DNA of 64,000 bases from Streptomyces sp. f51. GTDB lineage: Bacteria; Actinomycetota; Actinomycetes; Streptomycetales; Streptomycetaceae. Positions 1 through 8,914 of this stretch are shown in pieces (position 1 is the first letter of the stretch; each line of letters starts with the position of its first letter). The translations under genes and the position numbers were made by a program. The notes beneath the pieces were generated by a model. That model saw only the letters and a list, made by a program, of their open reading frames with translations, was not told the DNA's origin and did no database searches. The stretch lies in NCBI RefSeq assembly GCF_037940415.1, contig NZ_CP149798.1:7101001-7165000 (forward strand), written 5' to 3'.

Positions 1-486
1 TTCACCGGGCGCGCACGACTGACCAGCCGCCCCGGCGAGGGCACCCCGAATCCGACCTGGATACCCGCGGGGCACCGGGCGGCCCGCAGGGCGGCCGAAC
101 GCAGCGGCGGGCTGGCCTGCGGCACCTGGGCGGATCTGTTCGACATCCCCACCACCGGGCACCTCATCGGGGGCTGCACCGTCGGCGAGAGCCCGGAGAC
201 CGGCGTGGTCGACCCCTATCACCGGCTGCACGGACATCCGGGCCTGCACGTCATCGACGGCTCCACGATCTCGGCGAACCTCGGTGTGAACCCCTCGCTC
301 ACCATCACCGCCCTGGCCGAGCGGGCCGTCGCCCTGTGGCCCAACCACGGGGAGGAGGACCCCCGGCCCGCACCCGGTCTGCCCTACCTCCCGGTGCCGC
401 CCGTACCACCGCGCCACCCGGCCGTGCCCGCGGGCGCGCCGGCGGCCCTGCCGCCGCATCCCCCCACAGGAAAGGACACCCCGTGA
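1..486 (+). CDS. GMC-type oxidoreductase, C-terminal part
   Basis: The reading frame is open from the window edge, so only about the last 160 residues are seen. The segment GVVDP-HRLHG-PGLHVIDGS, followed by LGVNPSLTITALAERA, is the conserved C-terminal signature of FAD-dependent glucose-methanol-choline oxidoreductases (cholesterol oxidase-like), with the usual catalytic HPxGG region represented by HLIGG. The tail after ALWPN is Pro/Ala-rich and probably disordered. The stop overlaps the GTG start of the next gene by four bases, so the two are translationally coupled. The substrate cannot be told from this fragment. Confidence 0.85.
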   Translation, partial: FTGRARLTSRPGEGTPNPTWIPAGHRAARRAAERSGGLACGTWADLFDIPTTGHLIGGCTVGESPETGVVDPYHRLHGHPGLHVIDGSTISANLGVNPSLTITALAERAVALWPNHGEEDPRPAPGLPYLPVPPVPPRHPAVPAGAPAALPPHPPTGKDTP

Positions 487-1139
487 CGAGCTACCCCGAG
501 GAACCCTGGCGGCTGGCCGGCCAGATGTACCTGTCGCTGTGGCTGGTGCCGGTCCGCGAACTGCCCCGGGTGGCCGACGGCACCCGGCCGGTGACCGTCG
601 CCGGGCGCGGCGCGGTCGGCGCGGCCTGGGTCCTCTACGAGAACGACAGCGTCCTGCACTACAACGAACTGCTGCGGGCCGTCCTCGTACGCGACGGGCA
701 CCGCCCCCGTGTCTGCATCACCGACATCTGGGTGGACAGTGCCGCCTCGATGGCGGGCGGTCGCGAACTGTGGGGCATCCCGAAGGAGTTGGCGGACTTC
801 GACATCGACAGGACGGCGGGCCTGCGGGCCGGGGCCGCGACGGAGAAGGACGTCCTGGCCACCGCGGCCTTCGAACCGGGACGCCGGATCCCCGGCCGCT
901 GGCCCCTCGCCTATCGCGTCGCACAGACCCTCGACGGGGCGCTCAAGACCAGCTCCGTACGCTCGCGCTCCACCGTGCGAACGGCTCGCGCCCACTGGAT
1001 CGCGCAGGAGAGCAGCCCCCTGGGGGAGTTGAGCCGCCGCCGGCCGCTGCTCAGCCTGGCCCTGAACGACTTCGCCATCCGGTTCGGGGACGCCGTCCCC
1101 GAACCGTCGCGGACGGCACGGAGCGTCACCCCACGGTGA
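483..1139 (+). CDS. Acetoacetate decarboxylase-like protein
   Basis: 218 residues. The stretch MAGGRELWGIPKELADF resembles the acetoacetate decarboxylase (ADC) superfamily core GRE-x-G-x-PK, where the lysine can form a Schiff base. The rest alternates short beta strands as expected of the ADC beta barrel. The GTG at 483 is chosen because it overlaps the preceding stop (GTGA) and removes an implausible Arg/Pro-rich extension. Coupling to a GMC oxidoreductase suggests one catabolic or secondary-metabolic step in which an alcohol or sterol-like compound is oxidised and a beta-keto acid or related product handled. The family also contains non-decarboxylating members, so the reaction is uncertain. 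Confidence 0.7.
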   Translation: MTSYPEEPWRLAGQMYLSLWLVPVRELPRVADGTRPVTVAGRGAVGAAWVLYENDSVLHYNELLRAVLVRDGHRPRVCITDIWVDSAASMAGGRELWGIPKELADFDIDRTAGLRAGAATEKDVLATAAFEPGRRIPGRWPLAYRVAQTLDGALKTSSVRSRSTVRTARAHWIAQESSPLGELSRRRPLLSLALNDFAIRFGDAVPEPSRTARSVTPR

Positions 1140-1358
1140 TGGTGCGCATACGCGCCCAGCGAACTCGGCGACGATGGATGAGAGTTGGACAAGTGGAGGG
1201 GGATCAAACCCTGTTCCGGCGGCCTACCGGCCGGTATACAGACCAGGTTGGGTCTGCCGGGCAGGAGCCGTTCGGTCCGCCGCGGCGCCGTGATCCCGCG
1301 CGCCGCGGAACACCGGTACCCGTTCAGCAGGCTGTCATGGTTGCAGGGGAGGGGCACG

Positions 1359-2282
1359 ATGAACGATCACACGCGTCCGGATGACGCCGTTCCGAAGAGG
1401 CGGGGCGCCATGGCGCTGGGGGCCGCGCTGAGCAGCTGCGCGCTCGTCGCCGGTGTCGCGGCGGCGACCCCCGCCCAGGCGGGCGAGGGGCACACGGGGC
1501 ACGGCGTGGACTACGTCGCGCTCGGCGACTCGTACACCTCGGGGCCGCTGATCCCGCAGCAGATCGACGCCAACTGCGCTCGTTCCGACCACAATTACCC
1601 CTCGATCACCGCGGCCGCCCGCAAGGTCGCCTCGTTCACGGACGTCAGCTGCTCGGGCGCCAAGACGGACGAGATGTGGAAGGCGCAGGGGACCAACGGA
1701 CCGCAGCTGGACGCGCTGAAGCGGGACACCGATCTGGTGACCCTCCAGATCGGCGGCAACGACGTGGGCTTCGGCCCGATCATCGCCACCTGTGCCGGGC
1801 TCAGCTCGAAGGACCTCGCGGGCAACCCCTGCCAGCAGTACTACAACTCCGCGGGCTACGACCAGCTCACCGTGAACATCCTCCAGACGGCTCCCAAGGT
1901 CGCCCGGGTGCTGCGCGAGGTGCACGCCAGGTCCCCGCACGCCCGCGTGGTGGTCGTCGGCTACCCCGACCTCCTGCCCGACGACGGCAGCGGCTGCTAC
2001 CCGACGGTGCCGTTCGCGGCGAAGGACTTCCCCTATCTGCGGGACACCGGCAAGCGGCTCAACCTGATGCTCCGCGCGGTGGCCTTCCTCAACCGGGCCG
2101 AGTACGTGGACACGTACACGCCGACCGTCGGACACGACATGTGCAAGGCCCCCGCCGACCGCTGGATCGAGCCGCTGCGCCCGACCTCGCCCGCCGCTCC
2201 GGCCCACCCCAACGCCAAGGGGCAGCAGGCCATGGCGACCGCCCTTCTGGCCGAGCTGGGTGCGGGCCACCACCGTCGCTGA
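1359..2282 (+). CDS. Secreted SGNH-family esterase/lipase
   Basis: 307 residues. An N-terminal signal peptide (hydrophobic residues about 17-36, AQAG cleavage region) is followed by an SGNH hydrolase domain. Block I is GDSYTSG with nucleophile Ser58; block III is IGGNDVGF; block V is AHPNAKGQ with His283. Cysteines are spaced as in secreted streptomycete lipases that carry disulfides. The ATG is preceded by a purine-rich GGGGAGGGG ribosome-binding site; upstream in-frame codons would add a nonsensical leader. The enzyme should hydrolyse ester bonds of lipids or acylated polysaccharides outside the cell. A strong terminator hairpin follows. Confidence 0.9.
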   Translation: MNDHTRPDDAVPKRRGAMALGAALSSCALVAGVAAATPAQAGEGHTGHGVDYVALGDSYTSGPLIPQQIDANCARSDHNYPSITAAARKVASFTDVSCSGAKTDEMWKAQGTNGPQLDALKRDTDLVTLQIGGNDVGFGPIIATCAGLSSKDLAGNPCQQYYNSAGYDQLTVNILQTAPKVARVLREVHARSPHARVVVVGYPDLLPDDGSGCYPTVPFAAKDFPYLRDTGKRLNLMLRAVAFLNRAEYVDTYTPTVGHDMCKAPADRWIEPLRPTSPAAPAHPNAKGQQAMATALLAELGAGHHRR

Positions 2283-2287
2283 CGGCG

Positions 2288-2324
2288 GCCTGTCGGCGAG
2301 CGCCCCGCGCGTTCGCCGACAGGC
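2288..2324. terminator. Bidirectional terminator hairpin
   Basis: A perfect 12-bp inverted repeat (GCCTGTCGGCGA with its complement, 13-nt loop) lies six bases after the SGNH gene and 20 bases before the stop of the convergent GH16 gene. It has no clear U-tract, as is common in streptomycetes. Confidence 0.75.
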
Positions 2325-2344
2325 TCCTGCGGACCGGCCCCGTG

Positions 2345-3793
2345 TCAGGGAGCCGGCACCTCGTCCACGAACGCGGTGCCGGCGGAACGGTAGGCGGCCA
2401 CCTTGGAGGCGACCTGGGCCGGGGTGAGCACTTGGTCCTTGACGTGCAGCACGTAGTCGACCTGCTCGTCGTAGGCGCGCGCTCCGGTCGAGGTCTGTCC
2501 GGCGAGGTCGATCAGCCACTGGTTGAAGTTGATCGACATCGGCCGCTCGGGCAGGTACTGGGCGTCATGGGTGCCGAACAGCTGCCCGTCGATGAAGTAC
2601 TTGATGCTGCCGCTGTCGATGGTGAGGATCAGGTCGTGCCAGCCGGCGTAGCTCTGCCGGGACTCGGTGTGCTGGTTGACGGCCTGCCAGGGGTCGGGGT
2701 TGTACGTCTCCCAGGAGGTCGTGTAGAGGATGTCGCCCGTCTCGCCCCAGCCGCCGTTGGGCAGGTACTCGAAGTCGTACTCGGCGTAGTCGTCGGCCAT
2801 CGGCGCCGTGAGGTCGTTGATGGTGAAGAACGTCTGCACCAGGTGGTCGCCGTCGGGGCCGGACTTCGGCGCGTCGGCGAATTTCACCCGCGCCGCGTAG
2901 GTGCCGTTCTTGAACTTCATGCTCTTGGAGACGACTTCGGTCTGCCGGGTGGACTCGGCGGTGCCCGCGGTCGAGGTCTCCAGGTCCATGACCTTGTTGC
3001 CCGACACGGTGGGGAAGGTGACCTTGGACGGGTCCCAGGTCGCGCCGGGGACCCCGGGACCACCGGAGTTGGAGCGGACGTTCCAGCCGTGCGCGGAGAT
3101 CGCGGGGTCGCTGGACGACGTGTAGCTGAAGTCGTCGAACAGGGCCTGGCCGCCTCCGGGCGGGTCGGTCGGATCGGTGGGGCCGGTCGGGTCCGTGGGG
3201 TCGTTGCCCTCGGGCGCCGTGCCCCACACGGTCGTTCCGGCGAGCTGCGCGGTGACCTTGTTCCAGTCCGCGTACGAGGTCTGCGCACCGCCGAAGGAGT
3301 AGTCGTCCGCCTGGTTCACGGGCTGCCAGCTGGACTGGTAGAAGCGCAGCTGCATGTCACCGGTGTCGGTGCCCGGTGCCAGTGTGCCGGCTCCGGAGGT
3401 GAAGCCGATCTCCAGGTAGGTGTCCGCTGTCGCGGTGGGGTGGGCCAGGGCGCCGAAGGTGCCGGTGACGTTCGCGCAGCCCTTGACCGCCCAGGAACAG
3501 GCGAAGCGGTACGTGGCGCTCGCCGAGTCCGCCTTGAAGTAGTAGCGGACCTTCACCTGGCTCAACTGCACTGATGCGGAGCCGGTGTTGCGCACCTTGA
3601 ACCAGGGCTCGCTCTGGTCGGCGGTGGCCCCTGAGGCGCTGGTGCGGTACTGGACGGCGATGCCGCCGGCCGCCGCGGCTGGGGCGGACATCGGCACGGC
3701 CACCAGGGCGGTGCTTCCCAGGAGGGCCGACAGGGCGAGAGCGACGCGGCGGCGGCCTGTGAGGGGACGGTCTGAGAGGGGGCGGTTGCTCAT
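2345..3793 (-). CDS. Secreted CBM3-GH16 family glycosidase
   Basis: 482 residues. A twin-arginine-like signal peptide (RRR then a hydrophobic stretch, AAAAGG) is followed by a cellulose-binding CBM3-like module (about 43-200, YADWNKVTAQL near its end). Next comes a PTDPTGPTDPTDPP linker and a concanavalin-like catalytic domain to the end. The GH16 catalytic motif E-x-D-x-E is visible as Glu338-Asp340-Glu342 (EYDFEY). It is therefore probably an endo-acting beta-glucan-type hydrolase targeted to crystalline polysaccharide. ATG 3793 is followed directly by the signal peptide; longer starts run through the promoter repeats. It is divergent from a GntR/UTRA regulator, which very likely controls it. 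Confidence 0.85.
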   Translation of the reverse strand: MSNRPLSDRPLTGRRRVALALSALLGSTALVAVPMSAPAAAAGGIAVQYRTSASGATADQSEPWFKVRNTGSASVQLSQVKVRYYFKADSASATYRFACSWAVKGCANVTGTFGALAHPTATADTYLEIGFTSGAGTLAPGTDTGDMQLRFYQSSWQPVNQADDYSFGGAQTSYADWNKVTAQLAGTTVWGTAPEGNDPTDPTGPTDPTDPPGGGQALFDDFSYTSSSDPAISAHGWNVRSNSGGPGVPGATWDPSKVTFPTVSGNKVMDLETSTAGTAESTRQTEVVSKSMKFKNGTYAARVKFADAPKSGPDGDHLVQTFFTINDLTAPMADDYAEYDFEYLPNGGWGETGDILYTTSWETYNPDPWQAVNQHTESRQSYAGWHDLILTIDSGSIKYFIDGQLFGTHDAQYLPERPMSINFNQWLIDLAGQTSTGARAYDEQVDYVLHVKDQVLTPAQVASKVAAYRSAGTAFVDEVPAP

Positions 3794-3870
3794 GGGGTTC
3801 CTTTCGGTGGACTCCCGCCGGCCGCGGGAGGTGGGGGTGCTCAGGAACACGTGGAGACTTGCCGTGCTTG

Positions 3871-3901
3871 ACCAGTTGGGCCCTTCGGCCTTACCAGTTG
3901 G
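3871..3901. promoter_or_regulatory. Operator pair upstream of GH16 gene
   Basis: Two exact copies of ACCAGTTGG begin at 3871 and 3893, 22 bp apart (two helical turns), about 80-110 bp upstream of the GH16 start. ACCAGT matches the half-site recognised by HutC/UTRA-type GntR regulators such as DasR (ACTGGT/ACCAGT). Binding by the divergent regulator is an inference. Confidence 0.65.
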
Positions 3902-4030
3902 CGTTGCCTGAAAGTGGCATAGACCAATGGGTGCGTCAACCCCCTTGTATCCAAAGGAACTTGACGTGATCGGGCCGCACGGGACTCTCGTCCGACCGGG
4001 CGAGCCGGAAGCAATCCCCATGACCTGCGG

Positions 4031-4061
4031 ACCAGTTAGGGTCGGAGGGCATACCAGTTGG
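4031..4061. promoter_or_regulatory. Operator pair upstream of GntR gene
   Basis: ACCAGTTAG at 4031 and ACCAGTTGG at 4053 repeat the same motif and the same 22-bp spacing as the pair at 3871-3901, just before the regulator start at 4090. This suggests autoregulation. Confidence 0.65.
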
Positions 4062-4089
4062 CCGGCACCGACGACGAGCGAGGTCTCGT

Positions 4090-4938
4090 ATGGAGATCGA
4101 TCCCGCCGCATCCCGCGCGGTACTGAAGCGTGAAAGGGTCCGGGAGACGATCCTGGAGCTCATCGAGGAACGCCGTCCCGGCGACGCCATCCCCTCCGAG
4201 CGGACCCTGTGCGCGCAACTCGGCGTGTCCCGGCCCACCTTGAGGGCCGCCGTGGACCAACTCGTCCTCGCCGGGCTCCTGGTGCGCGAACACGGCCGGG
4301 GCATGTTCGTGGCGGCCGAGAAGATCACCCAGGAACTCGTCCCGGACCGGCGGACCTTCAGCCTGCCCCGGGCCGCGGGCACCTGGACCAGCAGACTCCT
4401 GGAGTTCAGCACCGTGCCCGCCGGCGCCCGGGTGGGACGCAGGCTGAGCGTCTCTCCCGCGGCGGACATCCGGTACGTGGCACGGCTCCGCCTCGTCGAC
4501 GGCTCACCCATGGCCATCGAGTACCTGCACGTCCCGGCCCGGCTTGTGCCGGACCTGACCAGTGACGAACTGGAGAACGGCGACCTGTACGAGCACCTCG
4601 GCGAACGGCACGGGATCCAGGTCGCCGAGGCGGTCCAGTCGATCGAACCCACGGTGCTCACCCGCGAGGAGGCGGGCCTGCTCGACGTGCCGGAACTGTC
4701 GCCCGCCCTGCTCTTCGAACGCCTGACCTCGGACGCCTCGGGCCGGCCGGTGGAGTACGTCCACTCGATCTACCGGGGGGACCGCTACCGCATCGTCTCC
4801 CGGCTGGCCCTCGGCCCCCACGCGGAGCGCCCGTCGTCCGGCGACGGGCACCATCCCGGGATTCCGCCGGGCGACTTCCCGGCGGGTGAACCCGTCACCT
4901 TCTCCACGCGGGGCGTGGTGGCGGACGGCCAGTTCTGA
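4090..4938 (+). CDS. GntR-family regulator, HutC/UTRA type
   Basis: 282 residues. A winged-helix DNA-binding domain (about 14-75, PSERTLCAQLGVSRPTLRAAV) is followed by a UTRA effector domain (about 95-250) with the typical segment RYVARLRLVDGSPMAIEYLHVPARLVPDL. UTRA domains bind small ligands, often phosphosugars or oligosaccharides, and release DNA on binding. It is transcribed divergently from the secreted CBM3-GH16 enzyme, and each promoter carries a phased pair of ACCAGTTGG repeats. It is therefore likely a substrate-responsive repressor of that glycosidase and of itself. Confidence 0.9.
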   Translation: MEIDPAASRAVLKRERVRETILELIEERRPGDAIPSERTLCAQLGVSRPTLRAAVDQLVLAGLLVREHGRGMFVAAEKITQELVPDRRTFSLPRAAGTWTSRLLEFSTVPAGARVGRRLSVSPAADIRYVARLRLVDGSPMAIEYLHVPARLVPDLTSDELENGDLYEHLGERHGIQVAEAVQSIEPTVLTREEAGLLDVPELSPALLFERLTSDASGRPVEYVHSIYRGDRYRIVSRLALGPHAERPSSGDGHHPGIPPGDFPAGEPVTFSTRGVVADGQF

Positions 4939-5179
4939 GCGGTGTGCCCGGGCCCTGGGTCGGTGCCCGTCCACAGTGCCGCGGCGTGGCACCTGGGCTA
5001 GTGTGATCGGGACAATGTGCTCATTCCGGTCATTCGCGCTGCCGGTCGTCCCGCCGCCCCCGTACGCCCACCGCTGATCCGCGGTCTGGCCCGAAAGCCT
5101 TGTGGCGGGCGGGACTTGAGGGCCGTCGTGGGGAGCCACCGGCGTACGCGTTCCGGACCAGATTCGAGAGGACCCGTCC

Positions 5180-6007
5180 ATGCCCTTCGCCACCGCCAAG
5201 GACGGCACACAGATCTTCTACAAGGACTGGGGGACGGGCCGGCCGGTCGTCTTCTCCCACGGCTGGCCACTGACCGCGGACGCCTGGGACGCCCAGATGA
5301 AGGTGATGGCGGACAACGGCTTCCGCGCCATCGCCCACGACCGGCGCGGCGGCGGACGCTCCGGCCAGCCCTGGGAGGGCAACGACCTGGACACCTACGC
5401 CGACGACCTCGCGGCCGTCATCGAGGCGCTCGACCTGCGGGACGTCATCCTGGTCGGCCATTCGACGGGCGGCGGCGAGGTCACCCGCTACATCGGCCGG
5501 CACGGCTCGGGCCGGGTGGCCAAGGCGGTCCTGGTCGGCGCGATCCCGCCGCTCATGCTCAAGACCGAGGCGAACCCCGAGGGCCTGCCGATCGAGGTCT
5601 TCGACGAGATCCGCAAGGGTGTGGAGACCGACCGGTCGCAGTTCTACCAGGACCTCAGCGCCGCGTTCTACGGCGCCAACCGTGACGGATCGACCGTCAC
5701 CCAGGGGACACGGGACGAGTTCTGGCTCTGGGGCATGACCGTGGGCATCAAGGGCGCCTACGACTGCGTCAAGGCGTTCTCCGAGACCGACCTGACCGAA
5801 GACCTCAAGAAGATCGACGTCCCGACCCTCATCGTGCACGGCGACGACGACCAGATCGTTCCCATCGTGGCCTCGGGCGACAAGTCCTCGAAGCTGGTCA
5901 AGGACGCGGTCTACAAGGTGTACCCGGGCGCTCCGCACGGCCTCGCCATGGTGCCCGAGTTCGCCGAGGTGTTCAACGCCGACCTGCTGGAGTTCGCGCG
6001 CGGCTGA
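5180..6007 (+). CDS. Alpha/beta hydrolase, chloroperoxidase-like
   Basis: 275 residues, the usual length of cofactor-free chloroperoxidase/arylesterase-type alpha/beta hydrolases. Nucleophile Ser95 lies in GHSTGG, the acidic residue in HGDDDQIVP, and His253 in APHGL. The oxyanion segment is HGWPL. The family motif HDRRGHG is HDRRGGG here, replacing a histidine common in relatives. ATG 5180 has a GAGAGGA ribosome-binding site. No signal peptide, so cytoplasmic. In vivo role is likely ester hydrolysis or perhydrolysis; a single-gene unit ended by the hairpin at 6016. Confidence 0.85.
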   Translation: MPFATAKDGTQIFYKDWGTGRPVVFSHGWPLTADAWDAQMKVMADNGFRAIAHDRRGGGRSGQPWEGNDLDTYADDLAAVIEALDLRDVILVGHSTGGGEVTRYIGRHGSGRVAKAVLVGAIPPLMLKTEANPEGLPIEVFDEIRKGVETDRSQFYQDLSAAFYGANRDGSTVTQGTRDEFWLWGMTVGIKGAYDCVKAFSETDLTEDLKKIDVPTLIVHGDDDQIVPIVASGDKSSKLVKDAVYKVYPGAPHGLAMVPEFAEVFNADLLEFARG

Positions 6008-6015
6008 CACCTGTG

Positions 6016-6035
6016 CCTCCCGACCTGACGGGAGG
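6016..6035. terminator. Hairpin between convergent genes
   Basis: CCTCCCG and CGGGAGG form a 7-bp stem with a 6-nt loop nine bases after the hydrolase stop; the next gene converges from the other strand. Confidence 0.55.
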
Positions 6036-6070
6036 CCGAGCGGGCCCGCCGGGTCCCGCCGGACACCGCC

Positions 6071-8914
6071 TCAGGACGGCGGACCGGGGGACCCGGCGGG
6101 CCCGTCCCCGTCCGCCGCCTCCCCCGTGTCGGGGAGAGCCTGTTCGGTCCAGATGGCCTTGCCGTCCGGGGTGTAGCGGCTGCCCCAGCGCTCGCACAGC
6201 GCGTTGATGAGCTGAAGCCCGCGACCCCCCTCGTCGGTGTCCGTCGCCCGCCGGATGCGGGGCATGGTCAGACTCGCGTCGGACACCTCGCACACCAGCG
6301 TTCCGCTGCACAGGAGGCGAAGCCCGATGGGCCCGCTGGCGTGCCGGATGACATTGCCGACGAGCTCGCTGGCCAGCAGTTCCGTCGTCATGACCAGGTC
6401 GTCCAGCCGCCATTGGGCGAGCTGCTCCCGTACGTGGCGCCGGGCCTCGCCCGCGGCCTCCGGACCCTCGGGCAGCGCCCACGAAGCCACCTGTCGGTCG
6501 GCCACGTGGTGCAGACGCGCGATCATCAGGGCGGCGTCGTCGGCGGTGGGACCGCCCGGCAGCAGCCCCGCGGTCACGGAGTCGCACAGCTCCTCCAGAT
6601 CGGGACTGGCCGCCTGGCCTGCCAGCAGACCGGCGAGCTGGTCCATGCCCTGGTCGATGTCCCGCTGCGGTGACTCCACGAGCCCGTCGGTGTAGAGGAC
6701 CAGCAGACTCTCCGCGGGCAGCTCCAGTTCCGTCGTCTCGAACGGCGGGAACGCCGCGCCGAGCGGAGGGTTGACGGCGATCTCGGGGAAGTGGGCGGCG
6801 CCGTCCGGGCGGACGACGAGCGGCGGCGGATGGCCGGCCCGCACCATGGTGCACGATCCGTCGGTCGAGTCGTACAGCGCGAACAGACAGGTCGCGTACG
6901 AGTGATCGCCGAGGCCGCTCACGATGTCGTTGAGGTGGCCCATGATCTCGTCGGGAGGCAGCTCCAGGGCGGCCAGTGTGTGCAGGGCCGTGCGCAGGCG
7001 CCCCATGGTCGCGGCCTCGGACAGACCGTGACCCATCACGTCACCGGCGACCAGGGCCACTTGTCCTGCGGACAGCGGGATCAGGTCGTACCAGTCCCCG
7101 CCCACCTCGGAGGTCCCGCCGGCCGGCAGATAGCGTGCCGCCGCAGTCGCCTCGGGAACGGTGGGCAGACCCCTCGGCAGCAGCGCCTGCTGGAGTTCCT
7201 CGGAGCGGGTGAGCTCGGCCTCGTACAGCCGTGCCCGCTCCAGCGCGTGCGCCACCAGGGCGCTGATGGTGATGAGAAGCGTGCGTTCCTCGGACGTCAG
7301 CCGGTGCTCGGTGTCGAAGGCGATGACGCACACGCCGAAGGTGTGGTCGGACGCGGTCAGGGGCAGGAACGCCCAGGCGTTCTGGCCGTGGGGCGGCCGG
7401 CTGCCCGCGCCGGGGAAGTCCTCGGTCCACTCCTCGCGCGACGAATAGAAACGGGGTGCGCCGGTGCGGACCGTCTCCCCGGCGGGGCCGGCGTCCGCGG
7501 GTTCGAGCCCGTGCGCGGCGCGCATCGGTTCCGGGAAGGAGCCCGGACCGCCGGCGGACCCGATCCGCACCAGTTCCTCGTCCTCCAGGACGAGGACGAG
7601 CAGGGCCTGGGCGCCGAAGGGGGGCAGGACGCGCTGGGCCACGGCCGTGACCACATCGTCGGAGGTGGTCGCCGAGGCGAGCTGTGTGGTCAGCTCCGCC
7701 GTCCGGCTCGCCCGCTCGGCGGCGACCTCGACGGCCGCCGCCTGTTCGGCCTCACGGCGGCGGCGGTCGGTGACATCGGTGAAGTACACCGTCAGGCCAC
7801 CGGGGACGGGGACGATCCGCAGGTCGTAGCAGCGTCCGGTGTCGGCCAGCGTGATGTCGAATCCGGCTGCCGAGGCCTGCCCGGCACCGTCGCGGCACCG
7901 CTGTTCCAGCTCGGGCACATGACGCAGGGCGGGCAGCTCCCACAGGCTCTGGCCGAAGAGCTGCTCGTCGGCCGCACCGAGAACGCGCTCCGCCTCCAGG
8001 TTGGCGAAGGTGATCCGCCAGTCGTCGTCCACCGACAGGAAGGCGTCGCTCATGTACCGCAGGGCACGGCTGAGGGCGTCGCGGGTGGAGCGCGCGGCGT
8101 CGCTCGCCCAGCCCTTGCCGACGATGCGCGCGACCCGGCCCTCGTCGTCGAGCACGACGTGACCGGACGCGCGGGTCCATGAGTAGCCCCCGTCGCCGCG
8201 CAGGACCCGGTACTCGGCCTCGAACGGGGCGTGGGTGCGGATGGTGCGTTCGGCCGCGGCCAGGGTGCTCGCGAGGTCGTCGGGGTGCACGACCTTCATC
8301 CAGGTCTCGACGCCGGGCACGAACTGTCCGGGCTCGGTCTGGTACACCTTCATGGCCGCCTGGTCCCACAGCAGCTCGCCCGTGCGCACGTCCCACTCCC
8401 AGGTGCCGACCGGAGTGGTGTCGAGATCGGTGGGCATAGGGGTGGGCGCCGGCATCTTCTTCAGCCGGTTCGTGGTCCATTCGGCCACCGCGACGAGGAA
8501 CGCCCGCTGTTCGGGCGCGGGTTCCTCGTTGTCACCGGTGAGACAGGTGATCGCGCCGATGGCACGGCCCTCGTAGGCCAGCGGTACGGCGAACCAGCCG
8601 GACCGTGACAGCAGCGGCGCCGTGGGCTCGGCCAGGTCGGCGGGGAGCGCGGCCACCCAGACGGGCCGGCCCGACCGTACGGCCCGTGCGGTCGCCGTGG
8701 GTCCGTCCTGGTCGACGATCTCCCACGCGCGGGTGACCGACGACGGCAGTCCGGTGGAGGAAACCAGACGCAGGGCCGACATCGGGCCCCGCAGGTAGAC
8801 GGCCCCGCCGACGCAGCCCAGCTCCGCGATGGAGTGCTGAAGGGCGAGCCGGAAGACCTCGCTTTCCGTGATGCCGTCGTCAGCGGTGTCGAGTAGGTCC
8901 AGCCGCCTGATCAC
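6071..8914 (-). CDS. GAF-PAS-PAS-GAF-SpoIIE-HATPase sensor phosphatase
   Basis: 947 residues, GTG start. Domains in order: GAF-like (about 10-150), PAS (165-270, TWEWDVRTGELLW), second PAS (285-385, ending VYFTDVTDRR), GAF (400-570), SpoIIE/PP2C phosphatase (590-790, metal motifs GGDWYD at 605 and GDVMGHG at 624), and an RsbW-like HATPase (805-935). It should sense small molecules or redox state through GAF/PAS domains and dephosphorylate an anti-sigma-factor antagonist. The fused kinase domain could phosphorylate the same kind of partner, so a partner-switching module is combined in one protein. No transmembrane segment, so cytoplasmic. A SigB-family sigma factor occurs at 61.7 kb, but no link is shown. 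Confidence 0.9.
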   Translation of the reverse strand: MIRRLDLLDTADDGITESEVFRLALQHSIAELGCVGGAVYLRGPMSALRLVSSTGLPSSVTRAWEIVDQDGPTATARAVRSGRPVWVAALPADLAEPTAPLLSRSGWFAVPLAYEGRAIGAITCLTGDNEEPAPEQRAFLVAVAEWTTNRLKKMPAPTPMPTDLDTTPVGTWEWDVRTGELLWDQAAMKVYQTEPGQFVPGVETWMKVVHPDDLASTLAAAERTIRTHAPFEAEYRVLRGDGGYSWTRASGHVVLDDEGRVARIVGKGWASDAARSTRDALSRALRYMSDAFLSVDDDWRITFANLEAERVLGAADEQLFGQSLWELPALRHVPELEQRCRDGAGQASAAGFDITLADTGRCYDLRIVPVPGGLTVYFTDVTDRRRREAEQAAAVEVAAERASRTAELTTQLASATTSDDVVTAVAQRVLPPFGAQALLVLVLEDEELVRIGSAGGPGSFPEPMRAAHGLEPADAGPAGETVRTGAPRFYSSREEWTEDFPGAGSRPPHGQNAWAFLPLTASDHTFGVCVIAFDTEHRLTSEERTLLITISALVAHALERARLYEAELTRSEELQQALLPRGLPTVPEATAAARYLPAGGTSEVGGDWYDLIPLSAGQVALVAGDVMGHGLSEAATMGRLRTALHTLAALELPPDEIMGHLNDIVSGLGDHSYATCLFALYDSTDGSCTMVRAGHPPPLVVRPDGAAHFPEIAVNPPLGAAFPPFETTELELPAESLLVLYTDGLVESPQRDIDQGMDQLAGLLAGQAASPDLEELCDSVTAGLLPGGPTADDAALMIARLHHVADRQVASWALPEGPEAAGEARRHVREQLAQWRLDDLVMTTELLASELVGNVIRHASGPIGLRLLCSGTLVCEVSDASLTMPRIRRATDTDEGGRGLQLINALCERWGSRYTPDGKAIWTEQALPDTGEAADGDGPAGSPGPPS

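Noticed and set aside
1335..2519. Long minus-strand reading frame opposite the SGNH esterase
   Set aside because: Arg/Gly-rich shadow of the GC-biased coding strand; the plus frame has catalytic motifs and a signal peptide.
6791..8182. Long plus-strand reading frame inside the SpoIIE phosphatase gene
   Set aside because: Composition is low-complexity Gly/Arg/Val and no domain is present; it is antisense to a clear multidomain gene.
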